The notes below the pieces were generated by a model, which saw only the letters and a list, made by a program, of their open reading frames with translations, was not told the DNA's origin and searched no databases. A stretch of DNA of 64,000 nucleotides, taken from assembly GCF_028682175.1 (NCBI RefSeq), contig NZ_JANHKS010000001.1:124001-188000 (forward strand), written 5' to 3'. Made by a program: the position numbers and the translations under genes. Numbering within the stretch: the stretch's first letter is position 1; each line of letters begins with the position of its first letter. The stretch comes from Pseudomonas putida (lineage in GTDB: Bacteria; Pseudomonadota; Gammaproteobacteria; Pseudomonadales; Pseudomonadaceae). Below, in pieces: positions 9,691 through 18,461 of this stretch.

Positions 9691-11184
9691 TTACAGCGAA
9701 GCGCTTCTCGAAGCCCTGAGTTTATTAGCGTGCTCTATCGCATCGTTTTCCAACGCATTAGAGCGACCATATGGACGCGCACTGAACATATATATAAAGC
9801 CGACGCCAAGCACTACCGACAGTCCAGTGATTACCACCCAACGGTCATACCAAGGTAAGTCACCCTGCACTGGAGATACCAATAGAAACACTGCGGCGAC
9901 TTGGTAGACTAGGGCAGCAATGTTGACCAATATCCCCCACGAGCCAAGTGTCCACTCACCACCGGGTTTCCAGCCTTGGAGGCGTTTACGCAAGGCAGCG
10001 AAAACAACCATCATGAAACTGAGGTAAACACCCACCACCGCAAACGCCGTGATTCTGTTCAGGTTGTCCGGCTGCAAGTAGATCCAAAAACAGATGAGCA
10101 GCGGTGCGGCACAAGACACAAGCATTGCGTTATTAGGAACGGCGTTGTTAGACAGAGTCGAAAGCCATTTACTAGCAGGAAGCATTTGGTCTCGAGCAAA
10201 GGAGAAAATCAACCGACTTACTGCCGCCTGCAAAGACAACACGCAAGATAGGAATGCAATGATCGCAATTACCAAGAACCCCTTTGCTCCCCAATCACCT
10301 AGGGCCTCGTTGAGAATGACTGGAATTGGATCGGTGATCTGTCCGTTGACGATGTCCTTCAGGCTTGGGGCAGCCAGCAAATATCCGGCGAACGAGATGA
10401 TTGCCGAGATAGCGCCAAACACGATGCTCAAAATCATCGCCTTGGGAATGCCACGACTTGGGTTTTGAACCTCTTCAGCGACATTACCACACGCCTCAAA
10501 GCCAAAAAACATGTACAAACCCAATAGCGATGCTGCCAAGAAAGCGCTGTAATAGGAGCCGTCCGAGGCAAGCATTCCAAAGGTATCGAACAATACTGAG
10601 AAGTCATTCACTCGATGGAATACCAGCAGGTATATCCCTAAAGCGATAACGCCAATAATCTCGCACCAAAAACCCAGCCTAGCTACACGCGCCAGAGTTT
10701 TAGTCCCACTCATATTAAACGCCATAGCGACCAACAGAACCGCACCAGCGGTTAGCAAGCCCGTCTCAGCATTGATCTTGAACCCGAAGAGCGTACCGAT
10801 AAATGTCGTGCTGTACTGTGCGACCGACGTGATCATCACCACGTTAGCCCACAAATACACCCATGCTGCCAACCAGGCATATCGACGCCCCCACAATCTG
10901 CGACACCAAGGATACAAGCCGCCAGTGATCGGATATTGCGACGCAACTTCACCAAAAATTAGAGCGACCAACATCTGCCCGGCACCGACAATCAGGATCC
11001 ACCACATCGCCGGCGGCCCTGCTAATGCAAGCGCAAATGCAAACAGTGCATAAACCCCTGAAAGCGGGGATAAGTAGGTAAAGCCCAGAGAGAAATTGGA
11101 AATCAGCCCCATAGTTCGGTGAAACTGCCGGGGTGTATCCTGTTCTCCGTCCGCACTTGATTGCACAGAAACTTTTGTATTCAT
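9691..11184 (-). CDS. APC superfamily amino acid/polyamine permease
   Basis: 497 residues with about 12 hydrophobic segments. The family start FSLGFTYLSPLSGVYALFAFALALAGPPAMWW is seen around residues 32-63, with FGEVASQYPITGGLYPW after it, typical of the amino acid/choline transporter and GABA-permease group. An inner-membrane importer. ATG 11184 is preceded by GGGAGTAGTAAA. It lies between the GMC oxidoreductase and the SDR/hyu genes, so it most likely imports the substrate of this operon, which would be an amino acid, amine or other nitrogenous cation. Confidence 0.9.
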   Translation of the reverse strand: MNTKVSVQSSADGEQDTPRQFHRTMGLISNFSLGFTYLSPLSGVYALFAFALALAGPPAMWWILIVGAGQMLVALIFGEVASQYPITGGLYPWCRRLWGRRYAWLAAWVYLWANVVMITSVAQYSTTFIGTLFGFKINAETGLLTAGAVLLVAMAFNMSGTKTLARVARLGFWCEIIGVIALGIYLLVFHRVNDFSVLFDTFGMLASDGSYYSAFLAASLLGLYMFFGFEACGNVAEEVQNPSRGIPKAMILSIVFGAISAIISFAGYLLAAPSLKDIVNGQITDPIPVILNEALGDWGAKGFLVIAIIAFLSCVLSLQAAVSRLIFSFARDQMLPASKWLSTLSNNAVPNNAMLVSCAAPLLICFWIYLQPDNLNRITAFAVVGVYLSFMMVVFAALRKRLQGWKPGGEWTLGSWGILVNIAALVYQVAAVFLLVSPVQGDLPWYDRWVVITGLSVVLGVGFIYMFSARPYGRSNALENDAIEHANKLRASRSASL

Positions 11185-11269
11185 TTTACTACTCCCGCGT
11201 TTAATTATTGAATTTTAGGCAGTAGGCAGCTGGGCGGCGTAAATCTTTGCCACCATTTTAAGAACTCAT

Positions 11270-11285
11270 CCACCCGTCCGGGTGG
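11270..11285. other. Short GC hairpin between GMC and permease genes
   Basis: CCACCC-GTCC-GGGTGG forms a six-pair stem with a tetraloop in the 153-nt spacer downstream of the permease start and upstream of the GMC stop. There is no T-run on either side, so it is not a standard intrinsic terminator; it may affect mRNA processing or upstream leader structure of the permease gene. Confidence 0.35.
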
Positions 11286-11337
11286 TATTCAACTATCAAC
11301 CACCCATCAGAAAGTACCCAGTTGATCGGTCGCCAAC

Positions 11338-12990
11338 TTATACAGGGAGCGCAACTTTCGTCGGAGGCAGCAGTGGGATACGTTGAATCAGATCAGCAGC
11401 TTTCTCCGCAATCATGATCGTTGTTGCGTTTGTATTCGCACTCACGATACTAGGCATGACCGAAGCGTCGATGACCCTTAGGCGTTCAACCCCGTAAACT
11501 TTCAGCTCGTTATCAACGACAGCCATCTTGTCAACGCCCATCTTGCACGTGCCACAAAGATGGAAATCGCCAGATGTGAAGTTTCTGATGTAGGAGTCAA
11601 TATCCGAGGCTGAATTAAGAGCCGGCCCTGGCTCTACTTCTTTTACCCCTAGTCCGTTATGGGCTCGTTGGGCGACCAGCTCTCGACCGATACGAATGGA
11701 GTGACGCATTTGGTTCATGTCGTAGTCGGTAGACAGGAAATTTGAAAAAATTCTAGGCGCAGCAGAAGGGTCACGAGAGCTAAGTTTCACCCAGCCAGTC
11801 CCTTCGACCCGGGTCGGCCCAATACAGTATGTAAAACCATGGCGATCAGGGCTCACGCCGTTATCATGATCCGTAATCACAGGCAGGTATTGAATCTCAA
11901 TGTCAGGATGCTTGACCGATGGGTCACTGCGCAGCATCGCGCAAGTCTCAACATTGTTTGTAGCCCCTGGGCCAGTGTGAGTTGCGATCCAGCGCGCCCC
12001 CGTGTACAGCATCAGATCTTTTCGCATGTATCGACTCATCGACACAGGCTTCTCGATCTGCCACTTCATGTACACGATCGGGTGATCTTGAAGGTTCTGT
12101 CCCACGCCAGGGAGATCCACTTTGCAAGTAATCCCCATTTCCTTGAGGTGTTCAGCTGGGCCTATCCCCGAGAGCATCAGGAGTTGCGGGCTTGCAACGG
12201 CCCCACTCGAAACCAAAACTTCTTTGCGCGCGATCACGGTGTACTGAACACCATGGCGCCGGTACACCACGCCCTTGGCAACACCATTCTCAATCAGAAT
12301 TTCTTCCGCAAGAGCTCGATCCGTCACAGTTAGATTCGGGCGACTCAGATGGGGGTAGATATAGGCCTGCGCGGTCGAAGCACGGACACCATTTTTAACG
12401 TTCATCTGAAAAGCCCCTAGACCTTCCTGATTCTCGCCGTTGATGTCATCGGACAAAGGGTATCCAGCTTGCTCGCCAGCGCTGAGAAAGATGTCGTAAA
12501 GCGGCGATGGATACTTACCCTTCTGGATATTCATCGGGCCAGTGCCGCCGCGATATTCAGAACTGCCACCTTCCCATGTCTCAATTCGCTTGAAGTAAGG
12601 AAGCACTTCGTTCCACGACCACCCGCTTGCCCCCTCACCCACCCAACGCTCGAAATCCAGGGCGTGACCTCGGATGTAGCACATGCCATTGATGGACGAT
12701 GAGCCGCCTAACACCTTGCCACGAGGCTGGAAAATCTTCCGATTATTGAGATGCGGCTCCGGCTCACCATCGAACATCCAGTTATAGGTTGGATTACGCC
12801 ACGCGCGGTCGAAGGCGGCTGGCATATCGATTTTCCAGTAATCAAAAATGCCCGGTGCTTTTGCGCCCGCTTCGAGCAGCAATACGCTGGTCTGTTCATT
12901 TTCTGTCAGACGAGACGCCAGAACACAGCCAGCTGAACCGCCGCCCACCACAACGTAATCTACTTCTTGCACAAACTTAGCATTTGTCAC
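11338..12990 (-). CDS. GMC family FAD oxidoreductase (choline dehydrogenase-like)
   Basis: About 550 residues. FAD motif DYVVVGGGSAGCVLASRL at the N-terminus, GGSSSINGMCYIRG (GMC signature 1), SGIGPAEHL, and the C-terminal catalytic FHLCGTCKMG followed by VIDASVMPSIVSANT. The family oxidises alcohols to aldehydes or acids (choline dehydrogenase, alcohol and polyethylene glycol dehydrogenases). A GTG at 12990 with upstream GGGTGAT is chosen; the frame continues to a TTG at 13020 without an SD. No signal peptide. It follows the GlcG-like gene by 61 nt, a pairing often seen for alcohol-oxidising systems. Likely the first oxidative step of the cluster (inference). Confidence 0.9.
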   Translation of the reverse strand: MTNAKFVQEVDYVVVGGGSAGCVLASRLTENEQTSVLLLEAGAKAPGIFDYWKIDMPAAFDRAWRNPTYNWMFDGEPEPHLNNRKIFQPRGKVLGGSSSINGMCYIRGHALDFERWVGEGASGWSWNEVLPYFKRIETWEGGSSEYRGGTGPMNIQKGKYPSPLYDIFLSAGEQAGYPLSDDINGENQEGLGAFQMNVKNGVRASTAQAYIYPHLSRPNLTVTDRALAEEILIENGVAKGVVYRRHGVQYTVIARKEVLVSSGAVASPQLLMLSGIGPAEHLKEMGITCKVDLPGVGQNLQDHPIVYMKWQIEKPVSMSRYMRKDLMLYTGARWIATHTGPGATNNVETCAMLRSDPSVKHPDIEIQYLPVITDHDNGVSPDRHGFTYCIGPTRVEGTGWVKLSSRDPSAAPRIFSNFLSTDYDMNQMRHSIRIGRELVAQRAHNGLGVKEVEPGPALNSASDIDSYIRNFTSGDFHLCGTCKMGVDKMAVVDNELKVYGVERLRVIDASVMPSIVSANTNATTIMIAEKAADLIQRIPLLPPTKVALPV

Positions 12991-13051
12991 TTTTTGATCA
13001 CCCAAAACCGATAGCCGCAACTATTGTGTATTTGCCCCTGAAAACCGCGCC

Positions 13052-13468
13052 TTAGCGGCTCAGCGAACCAAGAATCGAGTCAACCATCGCGGTTGCTATC
13101 GCCACGTCCGCTTCGACAGGCCCGCCCGACACACCAACAGCCGCGATTACATCGCCCTGCCAGCGGACGGGGATTCCACCTCCAAAAACCACGAACGGGC
13201 GAGTCGCAGCCCCCTGAATTCCGAATACCTCGCCTCCTGGCTGCGCATCGGAGTATAGGTCTGCGGTAGAGACCTTGAGAGCGGCGGCGGTGTAAGCCTT
13301 GTTGGTTGCCAAGTCACCCAATCCAAAAGCCGCAGCATCAGTTCGCAGAAAAGCGATCAGGTTGCCGCCAGCGTCAACGATAGAGAGGCAAGACGGTTCG
13401 TTTAGCTCCTGAACCTTCTGCTCTCCAGCCTTGATGGCAGCTTGAGCGATCTGAGAAGTCAAATGCAT
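13052..13468 (-). CDS. GlcG/HbpS family protein
   Basis: 138 residues. Family hallmarks: IVDAGGNLIAF near residue 30, a middle segment RPFVVFGGGIPV, and the C-terminal GVSGGPVEADVAIA. GlcG/HbpS proteins are small, often octameric, and bind heme or occur beside oxidoreductases of glycolate and alcohol metabolism; a defined enzymatic role is not known. ATG 13468 has AGGGGTG upstream. First gene of the minus-strand operon; the promoter should lie in the 697-nt region to its right. Confidence 0.85.
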   Translation of the reverse strand: MHLTSQIAQAAIKAGEQKVQELNEPSCLSIVDAGGNLIAFLRTDAAAFGLGDLATNKAYTAAALKVSTADLYSDAQPGGEVFGIQGAATRPFVVFGGGIPVRWQGDVIAAVGVSGGPVEADVAIATAMVDSILGSLSR

Positions 13469-14165
13469 AAAACACCCCTATTTATTGTTGAATCTCAGCC
13501 ACGTACGACGACGTCGCCAGAATGAATTTCGAGGGCAGTAAAGAAAAAATGAAGCTAAGATTTTTTTGGTCTATTTAAATACCTTTTGAGAAACCGTACG
13601 CCTCAGGCATGGCGTTGTCAACGAGCGTGCACACACACGCTACAAGGTCATTACAGCCAAAAAAAACTCAGAAAACAGGATAAAATACATATAAATCAGC
13701 AGGTTAATCTAATCTTAGGCACGATGTAGCCAGACGTCAGAACTCGCTAGATTCTCAGCAGTTCGCAGGCACAACCTCGATTCCCAAGCATTTCAATCCA
13801 AAAAGGTTCTACACACATACCATTTGTCGACTGAGTTTCTTCAACGTTAAATGAGCCGCGTCAGCTCGGCTTATTGCTCCCCTGGCCGCACTCCCCTGAA
13901 CCCGCTCGCCTGGCAATGCGTCGGTATGACTGCGTTTACATCAGGCATCAGATGTCTTACATTACAAATTCCTAGTCATGCAATGCTTTGAAGCCTGCAC
14001 TGCGGGTGGCGATGCCAAGCAGACATTGACGGACTTCGGGTTGCTTGCCGATCGAGTGGCTGAGCTCTAGGACTCGATGTGCCAAAGGATGGATGGCTGA
14101 ACACACAGTAAATACCACACCTAACGAAGCTTCGATGGTGTGCCCCTAGGCCCCTGGACTAAGCC
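13469..14165. other. Divergent intergenic region, no gene seen
   Basis: 697 nt between the GlcG-like gene (minus) and the DUF3422 gene (plus). The left third is AT-rich, including a T-run near 13560 and an A-rich stretch near 13665-13700, as expected for promoters of the minus-strand operon. No open frame with an SD or family similarity was recognised, and no clear long inverted repeat. Confidence 0.5.
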
Positions 14166-15383
14166 ATGCACCAATTACGCCTCGACCTCCACAATGAGCT
14201 ACACGCGCGACCTTCCATCTACTTTGATGGGCCAGCCTGCGTCTTCCATGCTGCATTCGTAGCCTCGGGCGAGGAAGCAACCCGAATACTGCTACAGCTT
14301 GTCGGACACGACCGATCAAAGCCGCACGGATTTATTACCAATGGCGCCGTCAACTACAAGTGGGAAAAACACGGGGAATTCCTGACGATCACATGCGTCG
14401 TTCAGTATTGCCAAGGTGCTGGCTGGTCGAGCGCCCCTGAGCTTCTGAAAGGAATTACGGCTGAATTCAGTCATCTGCTGATTAGCTTGACCTATGTCCA
14501 GGTTTTGACCAGTGACGATACGCTTCTGCCTGGTGAGCAGATTGGCCTGACCGATCCGGCAGGGTCTGCTATCGGAAATCATGACGCGTCACTGTGGTCT
14601 GATTTCATCCTTGATGACGATGGGCTCTGCCGGTTTATTCTCGTCAACAAATCCCTCAACTCATACCGCCTTGGGCGTATGACACGACGGGTTCTTGAGA
14701 TAGAGACCTACAGGATGATGGCCTTGCTTTCTCTGCCACTCGCGCAATCGATCGCCAAAGAACTTGAAAAACTTGAGCTCGTGCTGATTGATCTCACTGA
14801 GCGAACCAGTCGTATGACATTCGAGCCATCGCATTTGCTGGTTGAGGACGTCGCGAGCCTTTCGACCAAAATTACTCAGCTCAAGGCGCAATCGCAGAAG
14901 AGGTTCGCGGCAACCATTGCCTACGCAGACCTGGTCTCTGAACGAATAGGGGAGCTTCGAGAGAGCCACACAGGCGAAAGCCAACGGATCGGAGTTTTCA
15001 TCGAACGTAGATTCTTACCCTCAGTGCGGTACTGCATGGCGATTCAAAGCCGGCTCAGCCTATTAGCCGACAGCGTCAGTAGCCTTAGTGATCTGGTTCA
15101 GGCGCGAGCGCAAGTCGAGGTTGAGCAACAGAACGCGAAAATTTTGCAGAGCTTGAATGCAAGAGCCAGCACACAGATAAAAATTCAAAAAGCGGTTGAG
15201 GGCCTTTCGGTTATCGCGACTGCCTACTACTTAATCAGCTTGCTGAAGCTCATTTATCAAGGAACCACCGAGCTTGGCGTAATATTCCCAACGGCCACTG
15301 CCATTCTGATTTCTATCCCGATCACTCTAGCGGTCATCTGGCACAGCCGGCGAAGCATCAAGAAACTCGAGGCGAACGAATAG
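14166..15383 (+). CDS. DUF3422 family membrane-anchored protein
   Basis: 405 residues. The N-terminal LHNELHARP motif (residues 8-16) defines DUF3422. The middle is helical and charged, and the C-terminus has two hydrophobic segments (about residues 348-365 and 371-389) followed by a basic tail, so the protein is predicted to be anchored in the inner membrane at its C-terminus. Function of the family is unknown. It converges with the GntR gene; the two stop codons are one base apart. No strong SD precedes ATG 14166. Confidence 0.88.
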   Translation: MHQLRLDLHNELHARPSIYFDGPACVFHAAFVASGEEATRILLQLVGHDRSKPHGFITNGAVNYKWEKHGEFLTITCVVQYCQGAGWSSAPELLKGITAEFSHLLISLTYVQVLTSDDTLLPGEQIGLTDPAGSAIGNHDASLWSDFILDDDGLCRFILVNKSLNSYRLGRMTRRVLEIETYRMMALLSLPLAQSIAKELEKLELVLIDLTERTSRMTFEPSHLLVEDVASLSTKITQLKAQSQKRFAATIAYADLVSERIGELRESHTGESQRIGVFIERRFLPSVRYCMAIQSRLSLLADSVSSLSDLVQARAQVEVEQQNAKILQSLNARASTQIKIQKAVEGLSVIATAYYLISLLKLIYQGTTELGVIFPTATAILISIPITLAVIWHSRRSIKKLEANE

Positions 15384-15384
15384 C

Positions 15385-16089
15385 TCAAATCGCCCCTCGG
15401 ATTAGCAGAGCCTTGAATCGTGCGATGAAGGTCTCGCAGACCGACGCCATAAGCTCGGTAGCCTGCTCTTCCTGATGATCGTGAATGGAGGAAATCAACT
15501 CCTCCACCATCAGCAGCGAGAAGTGCTGGTCTTGCGACATCAGGGGCACGAATGGAAGGTAGGAAGCGGCTAGAGAATCGTGAGCCGCGTCCGCTAGCCA
15601 GATATTTCCTGTGGCCGCAGCAACCGATAAACACAACTCGCTCTCTGCCCTCCTTCGTAGCGCTCGTTCAGGTTCTTGCCTCAGAGCCTCAAGCGCTTCA
15701 CGCATGCGTTTCAGATCAGCCGGAGAGCGACGGACAGCGGCAAACCTGGCACAAGCCACCTGATTGATTCGCCAATACTCCATCGCTCTCAAACAAGCAG
15801 ACTGCGACTTGTTAAGCTGAGCGATGCCGATCTCCTCGAGTTTCAATTCGTCAACGATGAACGTGCCACCATTAACTCCACGGCGGATCTCAAAATAGCC
15901 TTCTGAATCCAGAAGCTTCAGCGCTTCCCGTAGCGTGATACGCGCTACGCCCAACTCGTCAGAAAACTTGCGTTCCGCCGGAAGCTTAGCGCCTGGGAGA
16001 AAATTACCGAGCGTGATTTCCTGCCTGATTCGTTCAGCCGCCGCGCCATAGGTCGCAACAGACTTGATTGGTGAGATGCCGTATAACAT
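15385..16089 (-). CDS. GntR family regulator, FadR/FCD subgroup
   Basis: 234 residues. N-terminal winged helix with GAKLPAERKFSDELGVARITLREALKLL-type sequence (about residues 34-61) and a helical FCD ligand-binding domain after residue 95. It begins one base after the stop of the SDR gene, so the two form an operon. FCD regulators usually respond to small organic acids and repress adjacent catabolic genes. Because the partner SDR resembles the SDR inside the hyu operon, this is a good candidate regulator of region A (inference). Confidence 0.9.
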   Translation of the reverse strand: MLYGISPIKSVATYGAAAERIRQEITLGNFLPGAKLPAERKFSDELGVARITLREALKLLDSEGYFEIRRGVNGGTFIVDELKLEEIGIAQLNKSQSACLRAMEYWRINQVACARFAAVRRSPADLKRMREALEALRQEPERALRRRAESELCLSVAAATGNIWLADAAHDSLAASYLPFVPLMSQDQHFSLLMVEELISSIHDHQEEQATELMASVCETFIARFKALLIRGAI

Positions 16090-16090
16090 T

Positions 16091-16855
16091 TCAGATCGCC
16101 GTAAAGGTATTGTCGGCCATTATTTCGGCGCCATTGATGAAACTCGAGTCGTCATTGGCCAGGAACAATGCAATGGTTGCAACCTCTTCAGGCTCGCAAA
16201 TTCTGCCCTGCATCAACGCAATGTCGCTTTCTGTTGCAAGAATTCCATGGGAGCGAAGTTGCTCAATCTCACGTGACGCATGCCCAGTGCGAACAAAACT
16301 CGGAACGATCAAATTGCATCGAATTCCAGCATCTCGGTACTCGACAGCAATAGCCCTGCATAACTGGTGCATGGCACTCTTTGAGGCGCAGTAAACGCTT
16401 TCAAAGCTGGTGACGGCCTTCGCGGAGGAGGAAGACGTGGCGATGATCACGCCTTTGCCCTGAACGAGCATATGAGGGAGCACTGCACGTGTCACCATGA
16501 AAACGCTTTTTGCGTTGTTCTCGAACAGCCAATCCCAATCCTCCAAGGTGTATTCCAAGAACCCTTTCGCGGTAATAACCCCGGCATGGTTAAACAGGAC
16601 ATCAATCCGGCCTTCGGTGGAAATGACGTGATGGACTGCGCGCTGGCAATCTTCTAAGACACTGACATTGCCAGGTATGAATGTAGCCTGACCGCCCTGA
16701 GTGCGGACTTTCTCAACCAGCCTCTGTCCCGCCAGCTCATCAGTGTCTACGAAATAAACCAGGCCCCCTTCAGCAGCAAAAAGTTCCACTGTCGCTTTGC
16801 CTATGCCATTGGCTCCTCCTGTGATGAAACACACCTTCCTTTGAAGCTTCGCCAT
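16091..16855 (-). CDS. SDR family oxidoreductase
   Basis: 254 residues. NAD motif TGGANGIG, FNHAG, catalytic S in TSSSSAK and YCASK. ATG 16855 is preceded by AGGTGGTGAA. The C-terminal segment SFVRTGH...GRICEPEE parallels the SDR at 8818-9609. Operonic with the GntR gene immediately downstream. Its last residues (ADNTFTAI) replace the usual DGG motif, a mild deviation. Substrate unknown. Confidence 0.9.
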   Translation of the reverse strand: MAKLQRKVCFITGGANGIGKATVELFAAEGGLVYFVDTDELAGQRLVEKVRTQGGQATFIPGNVSVLEDCQRAVHHVISTEGRIDVLFNHAGVITAKGFLEYTLEDWDWLFENNAKSVFMVTRAVLPHMLVQGKGVIIATSSSSAKAVTSFESVYCASKSAMHQLCRAIAVEYRDAGIRCNLIVPSFVRTGHASREIEQLRSHGILATESDIALMQGRICEPEEVATIALFLANDDSSFINGAEIMADNTFTAI

Positions 16856-17309
16856 TTCACCACCTACAGACAGGAACGTACCAATGAGAAGCGACCGAGG
16901 TCAGCCGCCACAAGACAACGCGTAATGCTAACACGCACGCCTTGCCCGATGACTTGTCTCGCGGCAAGTAGGTGCCTCAAAGTCTTGATCAAACAGGCCG
17001 AGACGCAACGGGAGCGATTGAGCAGCACTGACAGCGGTCTCGTCTACACATGCATGCAGCGCAGACGATTGGCATCCGTGGAAAGTCGCATGCGATGTAG
17101 GCGTTCGCCGTAACTTAGGGAAGGCAATCGCTCGCGAATGGGTAAGATTTCACCTGCCCTTTGAGCCCTCCTGATCTTGAAATTTTCCGTCGCGGCGCAT
17201 TAGTCTGCAAAGAGAACGATGTCGTGCCGCGCAGCTTCTGCGCATTTGTTCAGCAAAGCTCGTTATTTGGCTAGCGTTAGGCTCCGTCGGCAGCAGCCGT
17301 GAGGATCCC
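16856..17309. other. Intergenic region, no gene seen
   Basis: 454 nt upstream of the SDR-GntR operon and downstream of the hisN-like gene. It contains a perfect 10-bp palindrome TCGCATGCGA at 17086-17095. A 90-codon plus-strand frame here has no SD, is rich in Arg, Ser and Cys and resembles no family, so it was not called. Confidence 0.45.
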
Positions 17310-18101
17310 TCATAGTGCTTGAGACAAATGCTTTACGAGCCAAGCATGTAGATTAGGATCTCCACACGCCACGATCGCCCCTCCACCCTGAGCGCTACCT
17401 CCTTCCCAAGAGGTCATCACTCCTCCCGCCCCCTCAATGATAGGGATCAACGCCTGAACATCATAAGGTTTGAGATTATCCTCAATCACAACGTCGACCA
17501 ACCCCATCGCCACCATGCAGTAGGAATAACAATCCCCTCCGAAACGCGTAAGCCGAGCCCGCCTCATCAGTTGATCGAACGCCTCTCGACGCTGCGGAAT
17601 GTCAAAGAGTTCTGGGGAGGTACTCATTAAGACCGCGCTTTCGATATCACTGCAGGAACGGGTTTTTAATCGCCTTCCATTGAGCCAACTGCCGTTTGAT
17701 GTTCCGACAAATATTTCTTTCGTAAATGGCTGACTCATGACACCCAGCACCGGCCTTTGACCGTCATTGAGCGCGATCAGCGTCCCCCACAGGGGCATCC
17801 CGGTAATGAAGGCGCGGGTACCATCGATGGGGTCTAACACCCAAGTCAGCGGTGATGTTCCTGAGACTCGCCCATACTCCTCACCTAGGATGCCATGTTC
17901 AGGGTATCGAGCCCTGATCATCTGGGACATCGCCCGTTCTGCTTCCTTGTCAGCGAGCGTGACAGGGTCAAACCCGGCCTGTAGCTTATTTTCTACCTCT
18001 TTCGTGTTTCGGAAAGCTGGAAGGGTGATATCTGCTGCGATTGCCGCAAGACCCTCAGCGAAAGCTGTCAGCTCTGTGATGGGTAGGATGGAGGTCACCA
18101 C
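17310..18101 (-). CDS. Inositol monophosphatase family / HisN-like histidinol-phosphatase
   Basis: 263 residues. Metal-binding motifs GEEYG (E in the first site), WVLDPIDGTRAFITG (DPIDGT signature) and the C-terminal PYDVQALIPIIEGAGG. The family dephosphorylates histidinol phosphate, inositol phosphate or related sugar phosphates using Mg2+. The start is GTG 18101 with CAGGAG seven bases upstream; the frame runs on to a TTG at 18200 without an SD. It lies alone between the SDR-GntR pair and oprB. HisN-type is favoured by sequence pattern, but the substrate is not certain. Confidence 0.85.
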   Translation of the reverse strand: MVTSILPITELTAFAEGLAAIAADITLPAFRNTKEVENKLQAGFDPVTLADKEAERAMSQMIRARYPEHGILGEEYGRVSGTSPLTWVLDPIDGTRAFITGMPLWGTLIALNDGQRPVLGVMSQPFTKEIFVGTSNGSWLNGRRLKTRSCSDIESAVLMSTSPELFDIPQRREAFDQLMRRARLTRFGGDCYSYCMVAMGLVDVVIEDNLKPYDVQALIPIIEGAGGVMTSWEGGSAQGGGAIVACGDPNLHAWLVKHLSQAL

Positions 18102-18461
18102 ATTGTACTCCTGGATTGTTAACTCAGACGCTGCCCGCTGTCGTCGATTGCTCAGAGCTGAATTGCGGATTTTGGCACGATTCCCGGGAGCATTTCTCAA
18201 CGAGACCTTAGTTATTTACGCTCATAAATGAAATCCAGACTTCGCTTGCCCGTTATCTGTTGATGATGAGCGTTCAAAAGAGGTGTATTTTTGCTTAGAC
18301 CTCCCCTGATGCACACACCGCCTTGTCGCCTCCCCCTTGCGCCAGTCGCCGGGCAGCACCAGAATGGCCATAGTGACTCGCATCTGCGCGGCGACTTTCG
18401 ATGTGCAAGAAAGAAGACCAGGTAATTCAACCGTCAGTTGATACCCCAGCCTTCCGGAAAT
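18102..18461. other. Intergenic region, no gene seen
   Basis: 360 nt between the hisN-like and oprB genes, both minus strand. It should hold the hisN promoter and oprB terminator; no convincing hairpin with T-run was seen. A 72-codon minus frame is not credible as protein. Confidence 0.4.

Noticed and set aside
16841..17113. 90-codon plus-strand frame
   Set aside because: No SD, Arg/Ser/Cys-rich, no family; overlaps the SDR start.
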